49,792 nt of DNA from Peptococcaceae bacterium BRH_c23. GTDB taxonomy: Bacteria; Bacillota_B; Desulfitobacteriia; Desulfitobacteriales; Desulfitobacteriaceae. Positions 42,835 through 49,792 of the stretch are shown one piece after another; position 1 is the stretch's first letter, and every line of letters begins with the position of its first letter. A program made the translations under genes and the position numbers. The notes under the pieces are model-generated. The model was not told the DNA's origin. It did no database searches and saw only the letters and a list, made by a program, of their open reading frames with translations. The DNA lies in contig LADV01000030.1 in the NCBI GenBank assembly GCA_000961805.1, positions 1-49,792 of the forward strand, written 5' to 3'.

Positions 42835-43221
42835 TGATTATAGCTCCTTTTTGTCTTTTGCATAATTATACAATATTTCTTATATAGTTGCATAATTTTT
42901 CTTACGAACTGATCCTTTAAGTTTGCTGAAGACTTTAATGCTTTACTACATAATGGGTTAATTTAACGTTCTTTTTGATTACGAAATATCTAAATATTTA
43001 AAAAATACCGAGCCATTTCTACTAATAACCATAGTTCTGCCTTGTTTGTCGGATTTTAGAGTATGAATATTTATTCTAATGTCACGAATTTGAGTGTTTA
43101 AGCCTATATCAGATATACTTCCCCAAACATTACATCTCCTTATTTTTACATTTTTTTGCATCTACTTATGATAAACTATGATAGTGTGTTTCTGATAGTT
43201 TTCCGAAAGGAGATTAAAATT
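42835..43221. other. Intergenic interval of about 390 bp
   Basis: AT-rich divergent region between the GNAT and histidine kinase genes. A leftward 60-codon frame (42979-43161) has no ribosome binding site and no recognisable product. A TTTGTCGGA site at 43045-43053 resembles a Spo0A box with one mismatch. Nothing else was seen. Confidence 0.5.
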
Positions 43222-44640
43222 GTGATTTCCCTAAAGTTACGGTTGAGTTCTCTACTAAGACAAAGTATCTTTATTGTCTTGACCGCTATTATGATTATAT
43301 TCATTTTTAGCGTTGATTTTTTACCTATTTCTGGCCTCCTTCACTTGATACTTATTTGCATACCTTTCATCACCCTTATTATTTGGTTCGAACTTTGGTA
43401 CAGTACTTGGGGCAAAGTTTGGATGTTTAGCATTTTGTTGCTTATCTTTTGCAGCCAAGTTTATCCTCCCTCCTCTCATTCCAGCCCCATGTTGATAGTC
43501 CATCTTCTCTTTCTCTTCGTCATGTTATTTCTCTTCAACCGTAAGGAGACTCGAGAACGCGCACGACATCAACATCACATCAATACTATGCGGGCCTTAC
43601 TGTGGCAAAATCCTCCAATCGTCAAAACCGTCGACTATAGTCATGAAGCCATCATTTTAATAGATAATACAGGAGAGATTATCGAGTCAAATCCTCGTTC
43701 GACTCACTTATTAGGCTTATCTAAGTCCTCATTAGTTGGCCAACCCATCTCTAAAGCCTTAGGTATTTTGAATAATTTCCAACCTACTAGTTTACCGGAA
43801 GTCGGCGAATTCACCTGGAAGAACTCGAAAAAAGAAATTATGCATCTGCGTTTTCAAACTCGCCCTTTACTAAACTTTGACATTCCTTCGGGCACACTAT
43901 TGACGCTTTTCGATATCAGCGAAGAGAAAAAACGCTCGGAAGCGTATGTACAGGTTGCAAAATTCGCCATTATTAATGAGGTTTCTGCTGGTTTGGCGCA
44001 TGAAATTCGCAACCCCTTGACAACCATCAAAGGGTTTATGCAACTGATTACTCCCGAACAATGGCCGGAGTCCTACCGTCCGTATCAACAGCTTATTCTG
44101 GATGAAATTCACACCTTAGAACAAGTGTTGGGCAAGTTTCTCCTCATTACGAGTCCTTCAGCACCACAAATTAAAGCACTTAGCTTAGCTGATACTATTC
44201 ATGCCACAACTCAATTAATTCAGCCCCTGAGAGATCGAAAAGGTGTAACCCTTGTGCTCGAACTCTCATCCCATTCAGTCTGTATCATGGGGGACCATGA
44301 ACAACTTCTTCAAGCGCTTCTATCCATACTCAATAATGCGATTGAAGCTTCACCCCAAGGAGGGAAGGTCATTATTCGTCTCACAGAACACGAATCTCAT
44401 ATAAGAATTAGGGTTATCGATAATGGACCAGGTATTCCAGAAAATTTGCGTAAAAGGGTTCTTGATCCCTTCTTTTCCACCCATAATGAAGGTACCGGAC
44501 TGGGGTTAACCATTGCACAACAAATTATACTTGCCCATCATGGCAAGCTACACATTTCCGAATCTACAGCATCAAGTGGGACCGAGGTGTTAATAGATTT
44601 TCCCAGTTTAGCAACGTTTACGAGTAACCTTTCTGCATAA
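43222..44640 (+). CDS. Membrane sensor histidine kinase
   Basis: A 472-residue kinase: four to five hydrophobic N-terminal helices (about 10-115), a PAS domain (about 130-235, DYSHEAIILIDNTGEIIESN), H-box GLAHEIRNPLTTIKGFMQL with the phospho-acceptor His, then ATPase boxes SILNNAIEA, DNGPGIPE, FFSTHNEGTGLGL. The H-box resembles sporulation kinases such as KinB. No response regulator is adjacent, so it is orphan. Start: GTG at 43222, 9 bases after AAAGGAG; earlier in-frame codons lack a site. It overlaps the convergent gene end by 23 bases. Confidence 0.9.
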   Translation: MISLKLRLSSLLRQSIFIVLTAIMIIFIFSVDFLPISGLLHLILICIPFITLIIWFELWYSTWGKVWMFSILLLIFCSQVYPPSSHSSPMLIVHLLFLFVMLFLFNRKETRERARHQHHINTMRALLWQNPPIVKTVDYSHEAIILIDNTGEIIESNPRSTHLLGLSKSSLVGQPISKALGILNNFQPTSLPEVGEFTWKNSKKEIMHLRFQTRPLLNFDIPSGTLLTLFDISEEKKRSEAYVQVAKFAIINEVSAGLAHEIRNPLTTIKGFMQLITPEQWPESYRPYQQLILDEIHTLEQVLGKFLLITSPSAPQIKALSLADTIHATTQLIQPLRDRKGVTLVLELSSHSVCIMGDHEQLLQALLSILNNAIEASPQGGKVIIRLTEHESHIRIRVIDNGPGIPENLRKRVLDPFFSTHNEGTGLGLTIAQQIILAHHGKLHISESTASSGTEVLIDFPSLATFTSNLSA

Positions 44641-45865
44641 GCGAATGATTTAACAGTGATCCCTGACAATTTAGTTCATAAATCCCCTTATCTTGCCAGT
44701 TTTCTGGCAACGTCCAGATAGGAAACTTATCCACATCCGTTAACCAACAGTACCACCGCCGAAGTTCTTCTTCCTTGCCAAGTGCCGTCAGCCAATGAAC
44801 ACGGCCATCCCAAACTAGTGGATTACCTTTGTCATCCTTGGCAAACACTAATAGCATGCTTCTTTCCAAAACACTCGCTAACAAAACACTCTGAGCAGCT
44901 TTGGTAAGTGGCTTTTCAAAGATTGGGCATACAACACTTAACTGCCCATTCCACTGATAAAAATACCATTCTTCTAACTCCATCACCGTGTTTTCTGCAC
45001 GCTCCTTAGGAAGCCACGGCCAAGACCACGGACTCCCCCAGAGTGACTTTAACACCCCGTCTCCCTGATGTAGCAACAAAGCCAAAAGGTCTTGAGTGCG
45101 AAGTTTACCTTCTTGCTCAAGAGATTCTAAGTAATCCAGAATGCTGACAATTGTGGCGCAAAACTCCGGGTTTAGTGAACCGGAAGCATCCACCCAGCCT
45201 TGTTTTTGCCACTTGACCATTTGTTCCCCTTTCTTTAACCACTTCACTTTGGTGGATAGTTCAAATTTTTTCCCTTTGCGCCGCACTTCAGCAATTTCAA
45301 AGTGACCCCAGAGGAAACTTATGCTCTGAGGTTTAATTTCTATACGAACCCTACGGGCTGTCAAATCACTAAAGAATGACTTCACAGTCGTCAATTGTTG
45401 CCTTACCACAGGATTTAAGCCCTCTGCCCAGCGTTTCCAATCTGGCCGTTCCTCTCCTAGGACGTAGCGAGGTTGGTTGCTAGTTTGCTTCTCTGGAATG
45501 GGGTATAAACTAGGCGAGAGTTTTTCACGCCAGTAAACCGCTCTTGCAAAAATTGTACCCCCAATTTTAGTGAGTCCAGTTAAAAAAGAAGTTGAAAAAT
45601 TAGGGGCTACGTAATAAATTACTGTTTTTGCGCCATTACTGAGTCGATTTCCCCATAGTAACCCGGCAAGTAGGAATTCATCTTCGCGTGGAACTGAAGA
45701 ACTCGCAATGATCCCAACTCTTAACGTGGTCTCGCCGCCCATAAAATAAGCAAACTGGACTGGGAGGCGACTGGCCTTTTTTTTATCGTCTGGATACTCC
45801 TTTAAATCTTTTACTATAAATGCATCTGGATGAGCTTCCCAGATCATATTCCAGCTTATACTCAC
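44618..45865 (-). CDS. Protein of unknown function
   Basis: Not recognised. A 415-residue soluble protein, rich in Trp and Lys, with an N-terminal beta-type region (LPVQFAYFMGGETTLRVGIIASSSVPREDEFLLAGLLWG) and a long C-terminal part holding LDYLESLEQEGKLRTQDLLALL and several WPWLP-like turns. No membrane span or catalytic motif seen. It follows the DmpA-type gene by 68 bp in the same direction and is probably its operon partner. Its end overlaps the kinase gene by 23 bases. Confidence 0.7.
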   Translation of the reverse strand: MSISWNMIWEAHPDAFIVKDLKEYPDDKKKASRLPVQFAYFMGGETTLRVGIIASSSVPREDEFLLAGLLWGNRLSNGAKTVIYYVAPNFSTSFLTGLTKIGGTIFARAVYWREKLSPSLYPIPEKQTSNQPRYVLGEERPDWKRWAEGLNPVVRQQLTTVKSFFSDLTARRVRIEIKPQSISFLWGHFEIAEVRRKGKKFELSTKVKWLKKGEQMVKWQKQGWVDASGSLNPEFCATIVSILDYLESLEQEGKLRTQDLLALLLHQGDGVLKSLWGSPWSWPWLPKERAENTVMELEEWYFYQWNGQLSVVCPIFEKPLTKAAQSVLLASVLERSMLLVFAKDDKGNPLVWDGRVHWLTALGKEEELRRWYCWLTDVDKFPIWTLPENWQDKGIYELNCQGSLLNHSLMQKGYS

Positions 45866-45932
45866 AATGAACCTCCCTTAGCTTTTCTCCCTAAGGATGT
45901 TTACGCGTTAAGTGCGAAAATCATGACAAATT

Positions 45933-47009
45933 CTATGAAAATCCTCCCTGCCAACTTCGAATTATTTGTAACGTTTCTCTAATCGGCAGGGCGTAACGAA
46001 TATTTCCATCTCGTCCTTCCATAGTCTGAGCCAAAAAGAGAGCATTCCAAATGCTTTCTGCAGTGGACTCCACCACAGCTCTGAAGAATTCATCCAAGGC
46101 CCAATCTGATAAAGAACTGCCATTGTTGCCCTCACTACAATGGGTGCTAACCATTAAGCAAAAATCACCACTTCCAGTGCTAGAAATAGACCCCGTCCGA
46201 GCCATACCTAAACTAGCCCTACGCGCAAGTAATTGCAATTGCCAGCGTGATAATGGTGCATCTGTGATCCCTATCAGGATTAACGATCCAGGATTGTACC
46301 CCTTAGCTTGCAGAGCAAGGAATTTCCCTACTGGAACACCGGATAAAATAAAATCGTTTAAAATACCAAAATTGGCCAGTGCAAGCATACCCACAACATA
46401 GTTTTTCACGCCTTGTCGAACAAGGCGTGAAGAACTTCCAATGCCCCCTTTTAGTTGAAAACAGGACATCCCAACCCCAGCCCCGACATTCCCCTGCTCT
46501 ATCGGTCCTCTCGCAGCCCGTTGAAGGGCAAGGATGGCATCCAAGGGCTTAACATGTCGGCCGCGAATATCATTCAGATAAGAATCGTCACATTCCATGA
46601 CAACCACATTAGGGGTCCGTGCTTCGTTACCAATCTCTGGGTACTTCTTTAAAAGGTAGGTGATAACACCATGACCCACGTCATGAACGCTTAGAGTATT
46701 GGTCAATAAAATGGGGGAATTAAGAATCCCCATTTCTTGAATAAAAGGAACTCCTATCGATTTCCCATACCCATTTATTATGTCAATTGCTGCCTTGCAG
46801 GGCTGTCGATAAAGGTCAGGGCGAGGTAGAATAGCAGTCACACCCGTCCTAACAGGACCGCTTCCATTGGGATCTAACGGACCCACTCCTCGAATTAATG
46901 ACACATTCCCTACTAATACGCCTGGCACATCCGAAATATCATTGTGAGGTCCGACCGGCATCTCTCCCAGCCAAAGCCCAAGACTCCTCGGCGAGTAGCG
47001 TGCAGACAT
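45933..47009 (-). CDS. P1 (DmpA/S58) family aminopeptidase
   Basis: A 358-residue N-terminal-nucleophile hydrolase. The self-cleavage site and nucleophile are visible: GYNPGSLILIGITDAPL, with Ser242 becoming the new N-terminus of the small subunit; ARTGSISSTGSGDFCLM follows. Also DVPGVLVG, DPNGSGPVRTGVTAI and GNVGAGVGM. Members are L-aminopeptidase/D-amidase or beta-peptidyl aminopeptidases. ATG at 47009 follows GGGGGGA by 6 bases. It sits 50 bp after a TetR gene. Confidence 0.9.
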   Translation of the reverse strand: MSARYSPRSLGLWLGEMPVGPHNDISDVPGVLVGNVSLIRGVGPLDPNGSGPVRTGVTAILPRPDLYRQPCKAAIDIINGYGKSIGVPFIQEMGILNSPILLTNTLSVHDVGHGVITYLLKKYPEIGNEARTPNVVVMECDDSYLNDIRGRHVKPLDAILALQRAARGPIEQGNVGAGVGMSCFQLKGGIGSSSRLVRQGVKNYVVGMLALANFGILNDFILSGVPVGKFLALQAKGYNPGSLILIGITDAPLSRWQLQLLARRASLGMARTGSISSTGSGDFCLMVSTHCSEGNNGSSLSDWALDEFFRAVVESTAESIWNALFLAQTMEGRDGNIRYALPIRETLQIIRSWQGGFS

Positions 47010-47059
47010 AAAAAATCCCCCCACTGTACTCTATGAGCAACAATGGAGGGATATGAATG

Positions 47060-47641
47060 TCACGCCTCTTGCTTCTTTTCCGAAAGACCGTCTAAAAAGA
47101 CCATCAGCGCATGATTTAATTCTTCATGTAAATTGCCTGAACCTGAAACAAACCAGCGCATGAAATGTTGAACCATCATACCTTCTAGACTTTCAGCTAA
47201 AAAAGCGGGTTCGAACTCACGACTGATTTCGCCGTTTTGTTGTCCTACCGTTATAATAGCCATCAGGGCATAATGTAAACTCAAATCATAATCTGCCCCA
47301 TCGCGATTTCGCACAGTAACCCAAGCAATTTCACGATCTTTTATCATGAACCCAGCCCAATCTTGCAGAAGGTTTCCTAACCGCTGGCGAGTATCCATAC
47401 ATACCTGTTGACGCCCCTCATTGACAAGATCTTGCCAAGAACGACGTGAAAATTCCAGCACTACAGCTTCCTTTGTTGAAAAATAATTATAGAACGTTCC
47501 CTTTCCCACATCAGCTTGCTGAGTAATTTGATCGACTGAGGTGGCTGTAAATCCTTGCAAACGGAAAAGTTGCATAGCATTTGAGAAAATCTTTTCGCGT
47601 GTCTCTTTTTTCTTACGTTCTCTTCGAGACATTTCCGTCAC
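47060..47641 (-). CDS. TetR family regulator
   Basis: A 193-residue TetR regulator. The DNA-binding domain is at 10-57 (TREKIFSNAMQLFRLQGFTATSVDQITQQADVG, then KGTFYNYFSTKEAVV). The effector domain is not assignable. GTG at 47641 has GGGGGGGA 6 bases upstream and is chosen over the ATG three codons later. As the first gene of a leftward cluster with DmpA-type and unknown genes, it probably controls them. Confidence 0.87.
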   Translation of the reverse strand: MTEMSRRERKKKETREKIFSNAMQLFRLQGFTATSVDQITQQADVGKGTFYNYFSTKEAVVLEFSRRSWQDLVNEGRQQVCMDTRQRLGNLLQDWAGFMIKDREIAWVTVRNRDGADYDLSLHYALMAIITVGQQNGEISREFEPAFLAESLEGMMVQHFMRWFVSGSGNLHEELNHALMVFLDGLSEKKQEA

Positions 47642-47749
47642 TATAAATCCCCCCCTTTATCCATGTTAGCGGACAAATGAACTTCTATGTCAGTCATTCT
47701 CCGTATACCATATTTTTCCTGCCTACAAAGGGGGCTTAACAATAAATAT

Positions 47750-48910
47750 TTACGCTTTTTGGTTCTTTTGGGCAACCTCATACCCGAGCTTCCATACCAA
47801 AAGAATCCTCCATACTGCCCTCTCCAACTGTTCTTCTGCTTTTAAGAAAGCTTCCTCTAAAGTCGTAATCCCTTCAGAAACGCTGAAACAACAAGTAACC
47901 CCCAGTTCTGCTAAAAAATCCGGAGGCCCCTCCACCGATCCCGAGATTGCAAGTACTGGCACCTTATAGTTCTTCGCTAAGGCGGCAACTCCGACTGGTA
48001 CCTTACCATATGCCGTCTGAAAGTCTGTCCTTCCCTCGCCCGTGAGCACTAAATCTGCTTGCCTAATTTTCTCATCTGCCTTGGCCACCTCTAAGACAAT
48101 CTGTGACCCTGGTCGTAATTTCGCTCCCAGAAATCCAACCACCCCAGCACCAAGTCCTCCTGCTGCGCCCCCACCGGCTAATTCCAGAAGGTTCATCCCC
48201 ACCACTTTGCTCAAGCGCTGCCCAAAGTTTTGCAATGCAGCATCCAAAACTTTTACATCTTCAGGCTGAGCGCCCTTTTGCGGACCATAAACTGCACTCG
48301 CGCCCTCTGGACCACACAACGGATTTTGAACATCACAGGCCACCTCAATCTTTACCTGAGATAGACGGGGATTTATGCCAGACATATCTAGGCTAACAAG
48401 CTTGGCAAGGGCAGCCCCTCCTTGAGGTAACTCTTGTCCTTGAGCATCCAAAAGTTTAACCCCCAACGCGGTTGCCACCCCGGCACCACCATCGTTCGTA
48501 GCACTTCCGCCGATACCGAGAAGAATTTTAGTGACTCCACGCTCCAACGCGTCCCGTATCAGTAGGCCGGTTCCGTAGGTTGAGGTCACGAGAGGATTAC
48601 GTTCATCATCGCGCAAAAGAGGAAGCCCTGAAGCTGCTGCCATTTCAATAATGGCTGTCGCTCCACAGTCGATAAGACCATAAGACGTTTCAATCGGTCG
48701 TCCCAGCGGATCTGTCACCTTGACTTTGACCTTGACCCCATCCGCTGCGCTAAGGATCGCCTCGACCGTACCTTCCCCACCGTCTGCCATAGGGATCATA
48801 TCAATCACACTTTCTGGGTAAACTCGCTGGACCCCCCTACTCATTGCAGCCGCCACGTCATTGGCATTTAAACAACCCTTGAAAGAGTCTGGGGCTATAA
48901 CAATTCGCAT
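47750..48910 (-). CDS. garK: Glycerate 2-kinase (GarK family)
   Basis: A 386-residue kinase phosphorylating glycerate at C2. Family signatures: MRIVIAPDSFKGCL at the start, MADGGEGTVEAIL, GIGGSATNDGGAG, and DLVLTGEGRTDFQT. Length is normal. No glyoxylate or tartronate genes lie beside it. It lies 9 bp downstream of a small membrane-protein gene in the same direction, which may be its co-transcribed partner. Confidence 0.93.
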   Translation of the reverse strand: MRIVIAPDSFKGCLNANDVAAAMSRGVQRVYPESVIDMIPMADGGEGTVEAILSAADGVKVKVKVTDPLGRPIETSYGLIDCGATAIIEMAAASGLPLLRDDERNPLVTSTYGTGLLIRDALERGVTKILLGIGGSATNDGGAGVATALGVKLLDAQGQELPQGGAALAKLVSLDMSGINPRLSQVKIEVACDVQNPLCGPEGASAVYGPQKGAQPEDVKVLDAALQNFGQRLSKVVGMNLLELAGGGAAGGLGAGVVGFLGAKLRPGSQIVLEVAKADEKIRQADLVLTGEGRTDFQTAYGKVPVGVAALAKNYKVPVLAISGSVEGPPDFLAELGVTCCFSVSEGITTLEEAFLKAEEQLERAVWRILLVWKLGYEVAQKNQKA

Positions 48911-48919
48911 ACTTACTTA

Positions 48920-49255
48920 TCACTCCTTAGATTGAGCACGTTGCCCTATATACCTTCCAGCTTTAAGAAAAACGAAGAGGCTGACATAATCTATTACAAT
49001 CATGATTAAGCTTTCAATAGGAATTTCTAGCAAACTAGCAATTACATAAGATAATAGGTTAAATATCAAAGCCGCAAGGTATGCGGAACGCCAATTTTCA
49101 TATTGGCGGCAATAACCTACTAGAAAACCCAGTGGATAAAAAAGAGCAAAATTGATGCCCAATTGATTGAGTATACCACCCGAAACGAAAAACTCGCCCC
49201 AAAAAATATAGAGCAAGCTTAAAATAAGTACGTAGCGCCAAAAAACAAGGTTCAT
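48920..49255 (-). CDS. Small multi-span membrane protein
   Basis: A 111-residue protein with three to four hydrophobic helices and a short basic C-terminus (GRYIGQRAQSKE). No family recognised. It ends 9 bp before garK, so co-transcription is likely; a role in substrate uptake is possible but only a guess. GAGGAGGG precedes the ATG. Confidence 0.7.
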   Translation of the reverse strand: MNLVFWRYVLILSLLYIFWGEFFVSGGILNQLGINFALFYPLGFLVGYCRQYENWRSAYLAALIFNLLSYVIASLLEIPIESLIMIVIDYVSLFVFLKAGRYIGQRAQSKE

Positions 49256-49337
49256 GCGTCCCTCCTCATACTTAAATAGACTCTCGGCATTCGCCGAGGC
49301 GGTTGGGCCAAGGGGTTCCTTGAACCAACCTTATAGC

Positions 49338-49362
49338 ATTCCTCCTACTTTAGTGGGAGGAA
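49338..49362. terminator. Hairpin near the transposase end
   Basis: ATTCCTCCTACT pairs with AGTGGGAGGAAT (one G-T wobble), with TTTTGCTTTTT after it on the plus strand. It may shield the element at the right edge from outside transcription. Confidence 0.6.
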
Positions 49363-49521
49363 TTTTGCTTTTTCATACAGTCGAACTGGAAATTCACTAG
49401 TAATAAAAATTTTCTTAATCTGCCATAAAACGGCCAGAATTACTTGACTTTCCCAAAACGCCCCCATAATCGCGTGACGAGGGGTTTTATCCCTTTGATT
49501 ACAAAATATGGGGTGATCTGT

Positions 49522-49792
49522 TTGAAGCCAATACTTGTTTCTCATAAAACATATCAGGATTCCGTTCTCCTTCGTCTCCGCCAACATTATTCCGGCGGGG
49601 TCTTTGTCATCGTTAATGATGACTGGCATTTGGTCGTGAAGCTCTGGATGACTGATTTGTCTTACATCACGACTCTGCTTCAGGATGGCTATGATCTCAA
49701 AGGTCCGCAGCCTCGTGATCCGGCTTCTATGCTCCGTTCATATCTTCTCTTTCTCATGACGAAGCCGGAAATTGGCGTTACAGAATGGATTA
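49522..49792 (+). CDS. Probable transposase, N-terminal part (cut by window edge)
   Basis: A frame running off the right edge, at least 90 residues. It contains NDDWHLVVKLWM, GPQPRDPASMLRSYLLFLMTKP and GVTEWI, which resemble the N-terminus of DDE transposases with an RDPxxMLRSLLL-type helix. A TTG at 49522 has GGGGTGA upstream; the start is uncertain. A leftward 94-codon frame over the same DNA is its shadow. The element family cannot be fixed from this part. Confidence 0.5.
   Translation, partial: MKPILVSHKTYQDSVLLRLRQHYSGGVFVIVNDDWHLVVKLWMTDLSYITTLLQDGYDLKGPQPRDPASMLRSYLLFLMTKPEIGVTEWI

Noticed and set aside
42979..43161. Leftward 60-codon frame
   Set aside because: AAGGAG nearby does not precede an in-frame start; product unlike any family.
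49345..49629. Leftward 94-codon frame at the right edge
   Set aside because: No ribosome binding site, and it opposes the better-supported transposase frame.
1..49792. CRISPR arrays, tRNA, rRNA, prophage or defence islands
   Set aside because: No spaced direct repeats, cloverleaf genes, rRNA, phage or toxin-antitoxin genes were recognised.

Overview
The window is about 49.8 kb of low- to mid-GC Firmicutes-type chromosome. It has strong AGGAGG-type ribosome binding sites, many GTG and TTG starts, frequent intrinsic terminators, a TPP riboswitch, a YaaH/SleL-type glycosidase and VanW proteins. Menaquinone genes (mqnA, a ubiE/menG-type methyltransferase), a LutC/LutBA-type iron-sulfur lactate module, rubredoxin, a feoABC ferrous-iron locus and a terpene cyclase fit an anaerobic, spore-forming clostridium of the Desulfosporosinus/Desulfitobacterium kind. 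That placement is inferred from gene content; there is no rRNA to confirm it. I saw no tRNA, rRNA, CRISPR array or prophage.

Layout. 1-7.2 kb: threonine synthase, a divergent uridine-kinase-like nucleoside kinase, then a leftward run of tautomerase, GIY-YIG protein, MqnA, fumarylacetoacetate-hydrolase-family enzyme, endonuclease III and an HD-GYP protein. 7.4-11 kb: TSUP permease, a VanW protein, a double PRC-barrel protein and a membrane protein with a 30-bp tandem repeat. 11.2-16.2 kb: GAF-GGDEF diguanylate cyclase, two tiny membrane-protein genes, YigZ, a FlK-like thioesterase, a CBS protein, MenG and a TetR regulator. 16.3-19.1 kb: feoA-feoB-feoC behind a strong promoter with a Fur-box-like site. 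19.3-22.4 kb: TPP riboswitch, thiamine-binding protein and a ThiXYZ-type ABC importer. 22.4-31.1 kb: DinB, second VanW, MFS transporter, zinc ribbon, asparaginase plus HD protein, GH18, ComFB, Crp/Fnr regulator and an unknown protein. 31.2-35.2 kb: Ski2-like helicase, rubredoxin, a Cys/His-tailed membrane protein and a HAD protein. 35.2-39.4 kb: LutC and a LutB-LutA fusion flanked by two roughly 0.7-kb gene-free stretches that hold structured elements. 39.4-49.3 kb: TPR membrane protein, a 54-residue protein, a short class II terpene cyclase, GNAT enzyme, sensor histidine kinase, a possible TetR/DmpA/unknown operon, glycerate kinase and a membrane protein. The right edge cuts a probable transposase.

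How the parts relate. Several genes serve anaerobic respiration and redox metabolism (MqnA, MenG, LutCBA, rubredoxin, Feo). A second theme is cyclic-dinucleotide signalling: a diguanylate cyclase with an inhibitory I-site, an HD-GYP protein and a ComFB-family protein. A third is the cell envelope and sporulation: GH18, two VanW proteins, the terpene cyclase and an orphan histidine kinase with a KinB-like H-box. I found no unmistakably new multi-gene system. The best leads are the short terpene cyclase, a minus-strand structured RNA candidate near 35.4-35.6 kb, the TetR-DmpA-unknown cluster, and the conventional small genes hidden in supposed gaps.
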